A DNA stretch of 64,000 nucleotides from Neurospora crassa OR74A. Its lineage: Eukaryota > Ascomycota > Sordariomycetes > Sordariales > Sordariaceae. A model generated the notes under the pieces. That model saw only the letters and a program-made list of their open reading frames with translations. It was not told the origin of the DNA and did no database searches. The stretch spans positions 1,302,001-1,366,000 of the forward strand of contig NC_026505.1 of the NCBI RefSeq assembly GCF_000182925.2. The letters run 5' to 3'. Made by a program: the position numbers and the translations under genes. This document shows positions 13,811 through 23,218 of the stretch, piece after piece; position 1 is the stretch's first letter, and every line of letters starts with the position of its first letter.

Positions 13811-14975
13811 ATGGCCGACTTACTACTCCCCGAACCGTTCGCCAGCATCCCTCGGGAGCCGCTAACCTTTGGACCTTCTCCGATCCAGCCTCTCCCCCGC
13901 ATCTCCCAAGCCCTCGGTGGAAAGGTCAACGTCTTTGCTAAACGCGAGGACCTCAACTCCGGTCTTGCCTTTGGAGGCAACAAGACCAGAAAGCTAGAGT
14001 ATATCCCACCACCCGCCCGTCAGTCTGTTGTGTTGTCCGTCCACCAGCAGCTTGACTAACAAGTCCGGCCCCTCGGCCCCCAGATACCTCGTCCCCGACG
14101 CCATCTCCCGAGGCTGCGACACCCTCGTCTCCATCGGGGGCATCCAATCCAACCACACGCGCCAAGTCGCCGCCGCCGCCTCCAAGCTCGGCCTGCACGC
14201 CGCTCTCGTCCAAGAACACTGGGTCCCCGACTGGACCGATCCCGGCTACGACAAAGTCGGCAACATCCAGCTCTCCCGGCTGATGGGGGCCGACGTCCGT
14301 CTTGAACCGCTAGCCGGGTTCGGGATCGAGCACAAGCAGACGCTGGCGAAACTCAAAGATGATCTGGAGAAGGAGGGGAGAAAGCCGTATTATATCCCGG
14401 CTGGGGCGTCGGATCACCCTCTTGGAGGGCTGGGGTTCGCGAGGTGGGCGTTTGAGGTGGTGGCGCAGGAGGAGGAGTTGGGGATTCATTTCGACACGGT
14501 GGTGGTCTGTGCGGTGACAGGGTCGACGATGGCGGGCATGGTGGCCGGGTTTAAGTTGGTTGAGATGTTGGAACGCCACTCGGAAAGGCTGGGCAAGGTG
14601 AATAAGAGGAGGGTGATTGGGATTGATGCGTCCGCCAAGGTTGAGCAGACGAGAGCGCAGGTGCTGAGGATTGCGAAACAGACAGCGGCCAAGATTGGGT
14701 TGAAGGAGGAGGATATCACGGAGTCGGATATCGTGCTGGATGATCGGTACCATGCGGGGGTTTATGGCGTGCCGGACGAGAAAACGATTGAGGCTATCAA
14801 GTTTGGGGCGCGGACGGAGGCGTTCATTACCGATCCCGTGTATGAGGGCAAAAGTCTGGCGGGCATGATGGACATGATTAAGAATGGGGAGATTGAGGCG
14901 GGAAGCAATGTGCTGTATGCGCACCTTGGAGGGCAATTGGCACTGAATGCGTACTCCGCTTTGGGGTTGGAATAA
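13811..14975 (+). CDS. acdS: 1-aminocyclopropane-1-carboxylate (ACC) deaminase
   Basis: PLP-dependent fold-type II enzyme predicted to convert ACC to 2-oxobutyrate and ammonia. There are two exons (13811-13998 and 14084-14975) around an 85-nt intron with a CTAAC branch site, giving 359 residues, close to the family length. The spliced junction restores KLEYLVPDA, as in bacterial ACC deaminases. The PLP lysine is K58 in GGNKTRK, followed by [12 protein letters not shown]. Two positions separate this family from the related D-cysteine desulfhydrases: Glu317 in DPVYEGKS and Leu344 in AHLGG. Both are the ACC deaminase residues (the desulfhydrases carry polar residues there). The start was chosen because MADLLLPEP leads directly into the conserved [11 protein letters not shown]. 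The role is probably scavenging of plant ACC as a nitrogen source, which is inference. The gene precedes an MFS permease on the same strand. Confidence 0.93.
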
Positions 14976-15214
14976 GTTGCATAAAAGAGTAAAGTGTACA
15001 GGAGTCTGTCTTTCTCTATGGGATCATGATCAAAACTCTATTCTGACATGAGTCAGGTAAAGTTGAAGAGACTTCAGTCTCAATCCTTGTCGTAAACTAC
15101 CATGCCAAGACGCAAGTTCTGTCGGCGAATGCTACAAAAAGTGGAAGCCATTCACAAATCACGCATGTTTGGCGGAAGTTGCCATGGCCCCATAAGCTCG
15201 GCTCAAGAGGTGGG

Positions 15215-15235
15215 CACGTGGGGGTGGATCCACCC
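15215..15235. promoter_or_regulatory. CACGTG E-box abutting a 14-bp perfect palindrome
   Basis: CACGTG (15215-15220), a classical bHLH factor site, is followed one base later by the perfect palindrome GGGTGGATCCACCC (15222-15235). It lies about 700 bp upstream of the MFS start codon and 240 bp past the ACC deaminase stop. A dyad of this length suggests a homodimeric transcription factor. No factor can be assigned from sequence alone. Confidence 0.4.
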
Positions 15236-15734
15236 GTTCGTTCGTGGTGGGATCGCTAAAACGATCGATCCACTGAAGAAGCTCTCGAGCGGCGCTATCG
15301 TTGAGCAAAATTTGTGTTGAGTTCTTGCCCTCCCTGGGCGCTTTCTCCAGTGCTGATCGCTGTGTTGAGTGTTGGAGAAGAAGGGAAGCAGCAATGGGGA
15401 GGATGCAGGCGGATGGTGTCATCTCGACGTTGGGGCAAGTTGCTCTGCGCGCGGATTCCGAAGCTGACCTTGGTCCTGCCGAGATCTCGCATCTTTGAAA
15501 CATTGCATCTTGTTTACTTTCGGCTTAATCTCTAGTTTCTTGAGGCTCTAAACTAGTACCGAGGGGTTTCCGTTTTGTTTTGTCATAGTATCTCCGACCT
15601 GCATCAGCGTCTTTTTTTTTTCCCCCGGGGCTCCATCAATCCATCCGCGGACCGCGTCAACGTCGCCTCGAGTCTCGACCTTTTCCACACCTCCAACACT
15701 TTCTTGGCCAGGGCTGAAGAGTCATCATTGGACA

Positions 15735-15743
15735 TTATATAAG
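15735..15743 (+). promoter_or_regulatory. TATA-like element of the MFS transporter gene
   Basis: TATATAAGG lies about 195 bp upstream of the transporter ATG and is followed by a long C/T-rich stretch typical of fungal leaders. Confidence 0.45.
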
Positions 15744-15932
15744 GCGCCTCCATCCTCTCTCCCCTCATTGTCAATCCGTTTTTCTGACGAGCCATCTTCC
15801 ACCCTCTCGGCCAACCTCACCAAACACGCCTCCTCCCCATATATTCATCTCCTCTGATTCCCTTACCACAAACACAACATTTTGGTCAGAACAGACGATT
15901 AGCAGGCACCTCCATTGCTTTCTCGTCCTAGT

Positions 15933-17697
15933 ATGGCGCAGAAACCTTCACACACGCCCGTAGGGGAGCACGTTGTCCCTTACCGCGCAGCAAAGCTCCC
16001 ATCAGAGGGCGGAAGTGGTCATGATGCTCACCAGCTAGAGGAAGGCCATGTTCCTATGCCTGAAGAGATCCAATACGACACCGCCAGAGTCGAGAAGATC
16101 TACCGGTATGTCACCTCTTACCCCCATCACCACTCCCTTCACTGCTAACAGGACCACAGCAAACTCGACTTTCGAATCATCCCCGCCTTCTGGGTCCTTT
16201 ACTTCCTCTGCTCCGCCATCCGTTCCAACATCGGCATCGCCCAGACCATGAATAAAAATGTCCACCACGACCTCGTCTCCGTTCTCGGCCTGACCCCGAG
16301 AGACTTGTCCACGGCCCTCGCCCTCTTCTACGTCGCCTACGTCCTCTTCGACCTGCCCTCCAATCTGATCATGAGCCGTCTTTCTCCCCGCGCCTGGATG
16401 GCTAGAATCGTCTTCGCCGTGGGCATCATCGGTTGTTGCTTCACGGCCGTCAAAGCCCCCTGGAGCGTCAAATTCCTCCGCTTCCTGCTCGGCTTCGTAA
16501 TCGCCGGCATGTGGCCTGGCATGTCCTACTACCTGACGCTCTTCTACCCGCCCAGCCGCACCGGCAAGAGAATCGGCATGTACTTCACCGCGGCGCAGTT
16601 GTCCGCGGCCGTGGTCGGCCTGGTGTCGGCCGGGTTCCAGGAGATGGACGGCCTAAGGGGATTGACGGGCTTTCAGTGGATGTTCCTCGTCTATGGGCTG
16701 CTGGGCATCGTGTTGGGCATTGCTCTGCTTTTCTGGTTGCCGGACCGGCCTTTGGCTCCGGGCGAGAAGAGGGTCAGACACAAGTATTTGAGGTGGTTGC
16801 CGACGAGCCCCGAGGCGTTGACGGGCGAGGACGCCTTGATTCATTATCAGGATCTCAAGAGGGTGTATCACTCCAGGCCTTGGAACATGAAGGATCTGTG
16901 GTATGTCTTGATTGACTGGCGTATGTGGCCCTTGGTGCTCATGTACTTTGGAGTCGTGGGTGTTGGTATTGGCACGCAGTTGTATGGGAGCGTCATCATT
17001 GCTTCCATCAACCCGAACTTCAGCGGCATCACGGTTAGCTTGTTGTTTGCGCCTATTTGGATGGTAAGTCATGGGTTCAGCTCCTTTTCCCTGTCTACGG
17101 GTTACCAACTAACGTCAACAGATGGACTTCCTCGCTATCCTCATCTCTACCCCACTCGCCGACCGCTTCCACAAATTCCGCTGGGTCTTCTTTTGTGCCG
17201 GTTGTGTCATCCAGATCGTTGGCCTCATCATTGTTACCTTTGCCCTCTCCAATGACTGGGCCCGTTACGGTGGCCTGCTCATCATCGGCTTTGGTCTCGG
17301 TCCGACCGTGCCCAACTGCATGGCCTGGACGAACGAGATCTTCCAGAAGCGACATGGCGAGGTTGGTGTGGCCGCTGCCTCGGCTCTGGTCTCCGGGCTT
17401 GGAAACTTGGGCTCCATCACTACCACGTACGCACTGTATACCGGATGGCCTGAAGATGCAAAGAAGGGACCTCATCAGTACCGCAAGAGCAACTACACCA
17501 TGATTGGCATTCTTGCTGTAAGCATTGCAAGCACTATTCTCCTGGCGGTTCTGCTCAGAATCTTTGGCAGTGAGCCCAGCCGAAGGTATGTGGCGAACAG
17601 TGGCAGCTCTGATGGAGAGGAAATCATCGACGGTGCTGCATTGCGCGAGAGGCAGATGCGTGGATTTGGTGGGGTGTTGGGGAGAAAGAAGAACTAA
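15933..17697 (+). CDS. MFS transporter, anion:cation symporter (allantoate permease/DAL5-like) family
   Basis: Plasma-membrane major facilitator carrier, probably for a small organic anion or vitamin-like acid (family members carry allantoate, nicotinate or pantothenate; the substrate is not predictable here). Three exons (15933-16105, 16160-17063, 17122-17697) encode 550 residues. Both introns are short (54 and 58 nt) and the junctions keep frame. After a hydrophilic N-terminus comes LDFRIIPAFWVLYFLCSAIRSNIG (first helix), then the A-loop region, the VLFDLPSNLIMSR segment, and WPGMSYYLTLFYPPSRTGKRIGMYFTAAQ, all typical of the DAL5 branch. The central hydrophilic loop contains conserved Pro-rich and RVYHSRPWNMKDLW-like sequence. 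About 12 membrane helices are visible. It lies about 1 kb downstream of ACC deaminase on the same strand, but nothing shows that the two are functionally linked. Confidence 0.9.
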
Positions 17698-18756
17698 TCT
17701 CTTCCACTGAAGAGAATGAGGAGTTGAGCTTGCGGTCTCGTCAAACCATCACCGCCGAACTCTCCACGGAAGCACAAAGGGTGAAGCTTTGTTGCTGCCA
17801 CACACAACCACCAGAAAAGGGCTACATCTGATGTGGTTTACCTCCGTCGCACCTGTTTACTTTGCGACACTGACCTTTTCGACAACTGTCGAACGGCACC
17901 TATCCGTTCACGACACGATTACGCGACAAACTCCTTGCCTCACTAATCAACGATGATGGGACCGAGGGGAAGTGACAATGCTTCTACGCTATTACTTTGT
18001 CCTGGCCCATCCTCACTTCAACACGAGGCAAGATGTTAACCTGAGAAAATAATGAAGAAAGAAAAGACGACAAACGCGAATACGAAACGAGGAGGACGAA
18101 CGAGAAAAAAATGGTGGTTTGCTTTTCGGTTTTTTTGGCTTGTTGTTATGATACCCCATCCGTGTTTAAATACGCTGTCGCCTTTGCCGAGTTTTACCAG
18201 GATACCCTTTTCATATCTTCCTCATCAATATCTCGACAGCGACAGTGCGCTAACGCCATCGCTGGGACGGCGTGTTGGGACCGAGTACCTTGATCCCGAA
18301 AGGGAGGCGGCGACAATGCTTTTACGCTATCGCCAATGCCGGGTCTCGTGGGCGTTTTTGTTTTTGGTTTTTGCTTTATACACATACATGTACCCTTGCC
18401 TAGAAACAAAGGAAAGGAGAAGGAATACCTGTTGGGCTGTTGATATACAGATAAACAGTCAATCGTTGGATACTAGATCCCGATCAATACAGCACTACTC
18501 TGCTGGAACTTTCGTCAGTGAACAGATAACATGTGTTGCTTCATCTTGGTGATATTGGGTCTCTTGTTGATATGTGTTGGTAATTCGCTTGGCATTTTGA
18601 AAAAGACTCATCACTGCCTTGGTCAAGCAATGCGTCGAGCCATAATGAAATCAACTGCATTGATTGATTACGGGAGACATGGTCCTAGTTACAAAAGGCC
18701 TAAAACTATGACTTGGTTCCAACAACTGTTCCAGGATATTCCCAAGACCTGCTCCC
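17698..18756. other. Convergent intergenic region with a degenerate direct repeat
   Basis: This holds the 3' flanks of the MFS gene (+) and the hydrolase-like gene (-). No gene is supported. A 19-base motif occurs twice with one mismatch (17974-17992 and 18312-18330), each preceded by GGGACCGAG. Confidence 0.55.
17974..18330. repeat. Two-copy direct repeat, about 338 bp apart
   Basis: GACAATGCTTCTACGCTAT (17974-17992) and GACAATGCTTTTACGCTAT (18312-18330) differ at one base. Each copy is preceded by GGGACCGAG (17958-17966 and 18278-18286), though with different spacing. The intervening DNA is not otherwise obviously duplicated. Confidence 0.5.
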
Positions 18757-19608
18757 TCACGGCCACCCACTCTTCAGTCTCTCAGCAAAGAACTCCATCA
18801 TAGGCAGCACCTCCTCCCTACTCCTAGGCATCCCATCATCCGGCCTCTTCCACTCCACCACCTTGACGTTCTCAAACTCCCGCTTGATCAAATCCACCTC
18901 ATCCTCACCCACATACTCACTCTCGCTCCCATGCAAGACCAACACGGGCGTCTTCGCCTTCTCCCTTGCGCTGATACTAGGAATCATGGAAGGCGGCAAC
19001 GCCCCTCCAATCGACACGATGCCCTTGAACGCCTTCTCCTTCTCCTTCCTCTCACCAACAACCACCCCCTCCTTCACCTCCTCTCCCTCCTTTACCTCCC
19101 TAACCTTCGCATCATCCTCACCAACCCCCTCCCAAGTCCGCACCTTGCTCCCCAACCCCAACGCCACCCCGCCACCCTGTCCAAACCCAAACAGCAAGAT
19201 ATCGCCCAACTCCCACCCACATTCCTTCATCAAGACCTCCCCAATCAGTTTGCCCATCACCAACTCCCAGACTTTGTCGTAGCCCGGATCCATGTCGATT
19301 TCGCCCGTCCGTCCGTCGAGTTTCAGGTCATCCCCCCAGTGGAAGTTGTTGGTCGGCCCGCTGTCGAGCGGTAGGCCTAAGAGGGAAGGGGGTAAAGGGG
19401 CGATGCCCCGGACGGAAATAGCGAGGACGCCGGGCAGGGAGAGGTTGCGGGCGAAAGAGAGAAACGGGGTGTCGGAGTCGCCGAGGCCGTGGAAGAGGAG
19501 GAGGATGGCGGTGGTGGATTCGGGTGGGGAGGGGTAGTGCAGAGAGAGGGAGAGGTGGGGTTTGAGGGGGTCGAAGTCCTCGGGTTGGGGGATGCGGGTT
19601 GGTGACAT
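18757..19608 (-). CDS. Alpha/beta-hydrolase (phospholipase/carboxylesterase-like) protein without catalytic triad
   Basis: Intronless gene for 283 residues with the acyl-protein thioesterase/carboxylesterase fold: LLLFHGLGDSDTPF (about 36-49), NNFHWGDD (about 87-94), LLFGFGQGGG (138-147), VLVLHGSE (223-229) and DDGMPRSREE (257-266). The three catalytic positions are all replaced. The nucleophile-elbow Ser is Gly143 (GFGQGG, codon GGA), the HGxxD acid position is Ser230, and the position aligned to the GMxHS histidine is Arg262. A charged Glu/Lys-rich insert (about 156-193) precedes the SIGGALP strand. The protein is therefore probably not an esterase of the usual mechanism and may be a binding or scaffold relative. 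A TATA-like run lies about 105 bp upstream (near 19717-19728). The family call is firm, the function unknown. Confidence 0.85.
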   Translation of the reverse strand: MSPTRIPQPEDFDPLKPHLSLSLHYPSPPESTTAILLLFHGLGDSDTPFLSFARNLSLPGVLAISVRGIAPLPPSLLGLPLDSGPTNNFHWGDDLKLDGRTGEIDMDPGYDKVWELVMGKLIGEVLMKECGWELGDILLFGFGQGGGVALGLGSKVRTWEGVGEDDAKVREVKEGEEVKEGVVVGERKEKEKAFKGIVSIGGALPPSMIPSISAREKAKTPVLVLHGSESEYVGEDEVDLIKREFENVKVVEWKRPDDGMPRSREEVLPMMEFFAERLKSGWP

Positions 19609-20279
19609 TTTGGGATGGGTTGTTTGATAGGTTGTTTTGGTGTGGTGGTGTGATGTGGTGGTGATTAAAGTTGAGTGGGTTGGGTGGGTGGTGGTTGAGC
19701 TCCTATTTGAGGATTGTATATATATATTCTGTGGCGGAAGTTGATGGAAGACAGAGAAAATGGGCGGTGATTACCCTGATTGGGACCGACTGTTGGCCGA
19801 GTGTGAGGATCGCTGAAATGAGTTGTGAATTGTGTGTGAGTTGTAGTGTAGAGGGAAAAAGAGAACTGAACGGAGCCAGCTGCGGAGTTGATGAGATGAC
19901 GATATCGTTCGTTCGCTTAGGTGAGGTGGTTGTTACGGAGCGGGTCCCCCGCTTCTTCGGGTTCGGGGAGCCCCGCTTTTAACCGAGTGGATCCCCTGAT
20001 CGCCGGACATCTACAAGTAGAGGTACAATCAACTTTGATATCATCAACTTTCTGATGGGAAACTAATGATGACTAGGAATAACAAAGAAATATTGGGATG
20101 AGGTTGTCTATTTTAGTAATTGACAAGCGCAAAGAGATCTGCCAGAGGTAAACATATCCTTACTCATGCCAGAACTTCACACCTAGGCCTTAATTCGTAT
20201 GTAGAGGTATGTTTTTAACGAGTCCATGCCCAAAATGCATTAATATCTATTCTTCTCCGTTGGTATCTCATCTAGTCTA
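19609..20279. other. Intergenic region between two minus-strand genes, with GC-rich hairpins
   Basis: This carries the promoter of the hydrolase-like gene and the 3' flank of QTRT2. A TATATATATA run lies near 19717-19728. Two small GC hairpins lie side by side at 19940-19975 (GCGGG-TCC-CCCGC and CGGGG-AG-CCCCG). They also offer GCGGGG-type sequences similar to the carbon-catabolite repressor (CRE1/CreA) consensus SYGGRG. No gene was seen. Confidence 0.5.
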
Positions 20280-21836
20280 TCATTTGTTTTCCGCCTTCTC
20301 TGCAAACCCCATCTCCTCCAAATCCTTCGCATCAGCATTCTCATCCGGCACCAACGGCGTCTCGGCCACCGAATCCACACCCGATCCCAAACCCGAAGTA
20401 CCGTTCTGCTCATCCGCTATACTAAGATCCGCAACCTTGTCCTCAATCTTCTTCTCATCCTCAAACTTGCTCCAAGCAGGTCTATTCCTCTTCTGCTCAC
20501 CCGGTCCCTCGCTCTTAAAGTGATACCCCCTCGCCCTCGGCCTCTCTCCCAAACCCTGAGGAATCTCAGGTTCGTACCTCAACGCAAACTGCCTCGCCTT
20601 CTCCTCAAAGGTACCATCGGCCAGCGCCTCGCGGATGGAAGCAAAGAAGGAAGCCAGCACGGCGTGGTTGTGAATCTGCAACAGCGTCCAACCCAGCATT
20701 TCTCTGGCGCAAAGCAAGTGCTGCACAAAAGCACGGTGGTGTGTGGTGCAGGCGTAGCAGGTGCAGGATTCGGTCAGGGGCTGAAGGGAGATGGCGTGCT
20801 CGGGGGAGGACATGTCGATGCCCAAGGGCAAAAGTTCTGAAGACTCGGAGGAAGGTGGGGGGAAGGTAAACGACAAAGCGATGCCGGCGTCGGAGGCGGT
20901 CGAGAGGAAGGGAAGGAGGAAGATGTCCATTCCCAAGGAAAGCTGGCGGAGGACTTGGTGGGGGTTCGAGGGCGTGGTGAGAGCCAAGCGGGGCAGAGTG
21001 TCGAGATTCTGATAGGAGGAGGAGATGTCGGGGATCAAGTCGGCATCGTAAACGGCTAGGCCGGAGAGAACGGAAGGGTTGGACTGGTGCTCTTCGGAGA
21101 GACGCTCGAGATACTCCCATTGGATGGAGTAGCTGATGGGAAGGACGGGGGCGAAGGTTGCGATTTTGGAGGGCTCCTTGTTTCGGCCGTACATCTCCAT
21201 GAACCACTCCTTGATCCAATCGTCGGTGCGCTCGGCCATGCGGAGGGCGCGCTTGGAGGTGGGCGCGCTAGTCTTGTGGGTGAGGTCGGCGAGAGGAATG
21301 GCAATGTCGGGGTTGAGGGTCTGGATGGCGTTGATGTACTGCTTTGTGGTGATGGCTTGGAAGCCGGTGGAGGTGAAGACGGAGATGGACTGGTTGGTGT
21401 TGCCCATGGGGGCGGCGACTGCGGGAAGCCTTCGAGAACCGAGAACGGTGATGATGGAGGAGGGCATGGCTGTGAAGCTCTGAAGAGGCTTGTTGTTGGG
21501 TGAGGGAGTCTCATAGACAGGAGGGGAACGGGTCATGTATTGCTGCGGGCGCTCGATAACTGGAACATGGTTAAAATACGATTTCCAAATGTGGAAGAAT
21601 TACGACCTACAGTCCTCCAAGGCCATATATGTGCCATTGGTGAGCAGGTGTTTCTCAACATTGTCGGGGGTTACGTGAGGGATGACACCTCTCGAAGTAA
21701 GGCCGAAGAAGTTGGGAGTGTCAACAGTCCGACGACCTGGAAAGGCCAAACGACCGAGTCTAGCACCGCCATCCTTAACGGCGGTCTTGAGCAGTTCAAA
21801 GGTCATGGCTGTTGGTTCATGTCCATCACTCGACAT
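20280..21836 (-). CDS. qtrt2: Queuine tRNA-ribosyltransferase accessory subunit 2 (QTRT2/QTRTD1)
   Basis: Non-catalytic zinc-binding subunit that pairs with QTRT1 to exchange queuine for guanine at position 34 of GUN-anticodon tRNAs; in animals the complex sits at the outer mitochondrial surface. Exons 21836-21611 and 21559-20280 surround a 51-nt intron and give 501 residues. The join reads MALEDFIERPQQYMTRSPP and keeps frame. The zinc site is complete: C341, C343, C346 and H372 in SCTCYACTTHHRAF...QIHN, with the same spacing as human QTRT2. The N-terminus has GRLAFPGRRTVDTPNFFGLTSRG, as in the TGT superfamily. The last about 85 residues are an acidic, low-complexity extension. Yeast lacks queuosine while many filamentous fungi keep the transferase, so a catalytic QTRT1 should exist elsewhere in the genome. 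The start is well supported by length and homology. Confidence 0.92.
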
Positions 21837-23218
21837 CTTTTCTGAAAGGACCCCTCTTGGTGGAGAGAGGAAGTTTTGATACTGGAGTGAGGTGAGGTGT
21901 TGGGATGGATGCCGGGACCTGAAATTTTTCCAGGCTATGGAAGCGGCAAACGCAATGACCTCTTTGGATGTTATGGTGATGAGAGGTCTCCAAGACTCTT
22001 TTCAGATTTTTGTCTGGTCTCACCCTCAAGGTTAGGTGGTTCCTACAGTCTCAAAATTTCGTGATACGCAGTTCTGGAGTTTTTGTTACATCGGCCAGTT
22101 CCGTTGGTGTTGGTTCGCGCAGTGTCTGTGTACCTTAGCAAGCCTTCCTTTCCAATAACGGTATTTGCGTATCTTTTACGCAGTGGTTCACCGTTCTGTT
22201 CCGCCAAGCTGTTAAGGACCACCTAGAGTGAGGGGTGCACAGGGGCGGTTCCCTGTAACTCAGGTGCTAGAACCGCCTCGCCTTGGCAAAGCTGAAGGGA
22301 AGGTGGGGTTCTGGATCTCTCGGGTCCCTGGGGCTTGACTCAAGAGCCCCTCCCTCGTCCCGCCCCGCCTCTCTTGTTTAGTGTCAGTGGCACGAGTGGG
22401 TGTGGTGCCTGGCGCTCCCGCTGCGTCTGTGTCTCGCCTGCGGTCGGTGTGTCAATGTTAAAGTGGTCCTGTTGAGAATGATAATGGAAACTTTGATCCA
22501 GCGGCCGTCGACATTACTTGTCCACATATCACCAATGATACCTAGAGGTAGGTAGGTATGATTAACAAGACACTCTGAAGTGATCCAGATCGGACGCCGA
22601 GATATGTCATGACATCTCCGCCATGACGAACAGGTCGAGCTGCAGGGACCGATTGGCAATGATCGACGACACGTCCCATTCTGCCCTGCCAGGCCTGTGA
22701 TTCAACTTCTTCCAGGTCCGTGCGTGCCAATCACGGCCAGTGTTTCGAAGAGAAACCGAACTGAACCGGGCACCGTCTTATCCGGCCACTGCGGCCTCGG
22801 GTCGCCCAAAGCGGTGCATCCGGCAAAGGCACCCTGCGCATCAACTTGCGGTGGTTCCCAGACACAAGTAGACTTGGTGTATATCCCTTCATTTTGCCTT
22901 GTTCCGTCCGTCTTGTTTCCCTTTTCCCATCTTTTTACACTTCATGTTGAACATAGTCTCATACACTCGCGGATCGCAGATGCTTTGTTTATCTTGTTGT
23001 TTTGCGGTTCAACTGCATTGATACCCCCCATCGCTTATCGCGAACTTCAATTATCTTGTTGACTTTTACTTGTTTTGTTTTGATGCCTTTCGTCATAGCT
23101 TGCTTGGAACGGTGTTATTAGTCTCCACGCGGTCCATCAAGGTCTCCGAAGCCATCTCAGCATTTCAATAGACATATACGAAAAATCCGATATACAGGAT
23201 TATACACGAGAAAAAGTC
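21837..23218. other. Divergent promoter region of QTRT2 and the LCCL gene
   Basis: No coding sequence is supported in these 1.4 kb. There is an 8-bp inverted repeat, GGCGGTTC/GAACCGCC (22244-22251 and 22270-22277, 18-nt spacer), and a T-rich stretch (22860-23090) leading into the LCCL gene leader. Confidence 0.5.
22244..22277. promoter_or_regulatory. Inverted repeat GGCGGTTC/GAACCGCC
   Basis: Two 8-base perfect complementary arms separated by 18 bases lie between divergent start codons, about 400 bp from QTRT2 and 940 bp from the LCCL gene. This could be a dyad factor site or chance. Confidence 0.3.

Larger units (their letters stand above)
14976..15932. other. Intergenic region: ACC deaminase 3' end and MFS promoter
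   Basis: No coding sequence is supported. The region holds a CACGTG E-box next to a 14-bp palindrome (15215-15235), a poly-T run (about 15611-15620), a TATA-like element (15735-15743) and a C/T-rich leader up to the transporter start codon. Confidence 0.6.
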
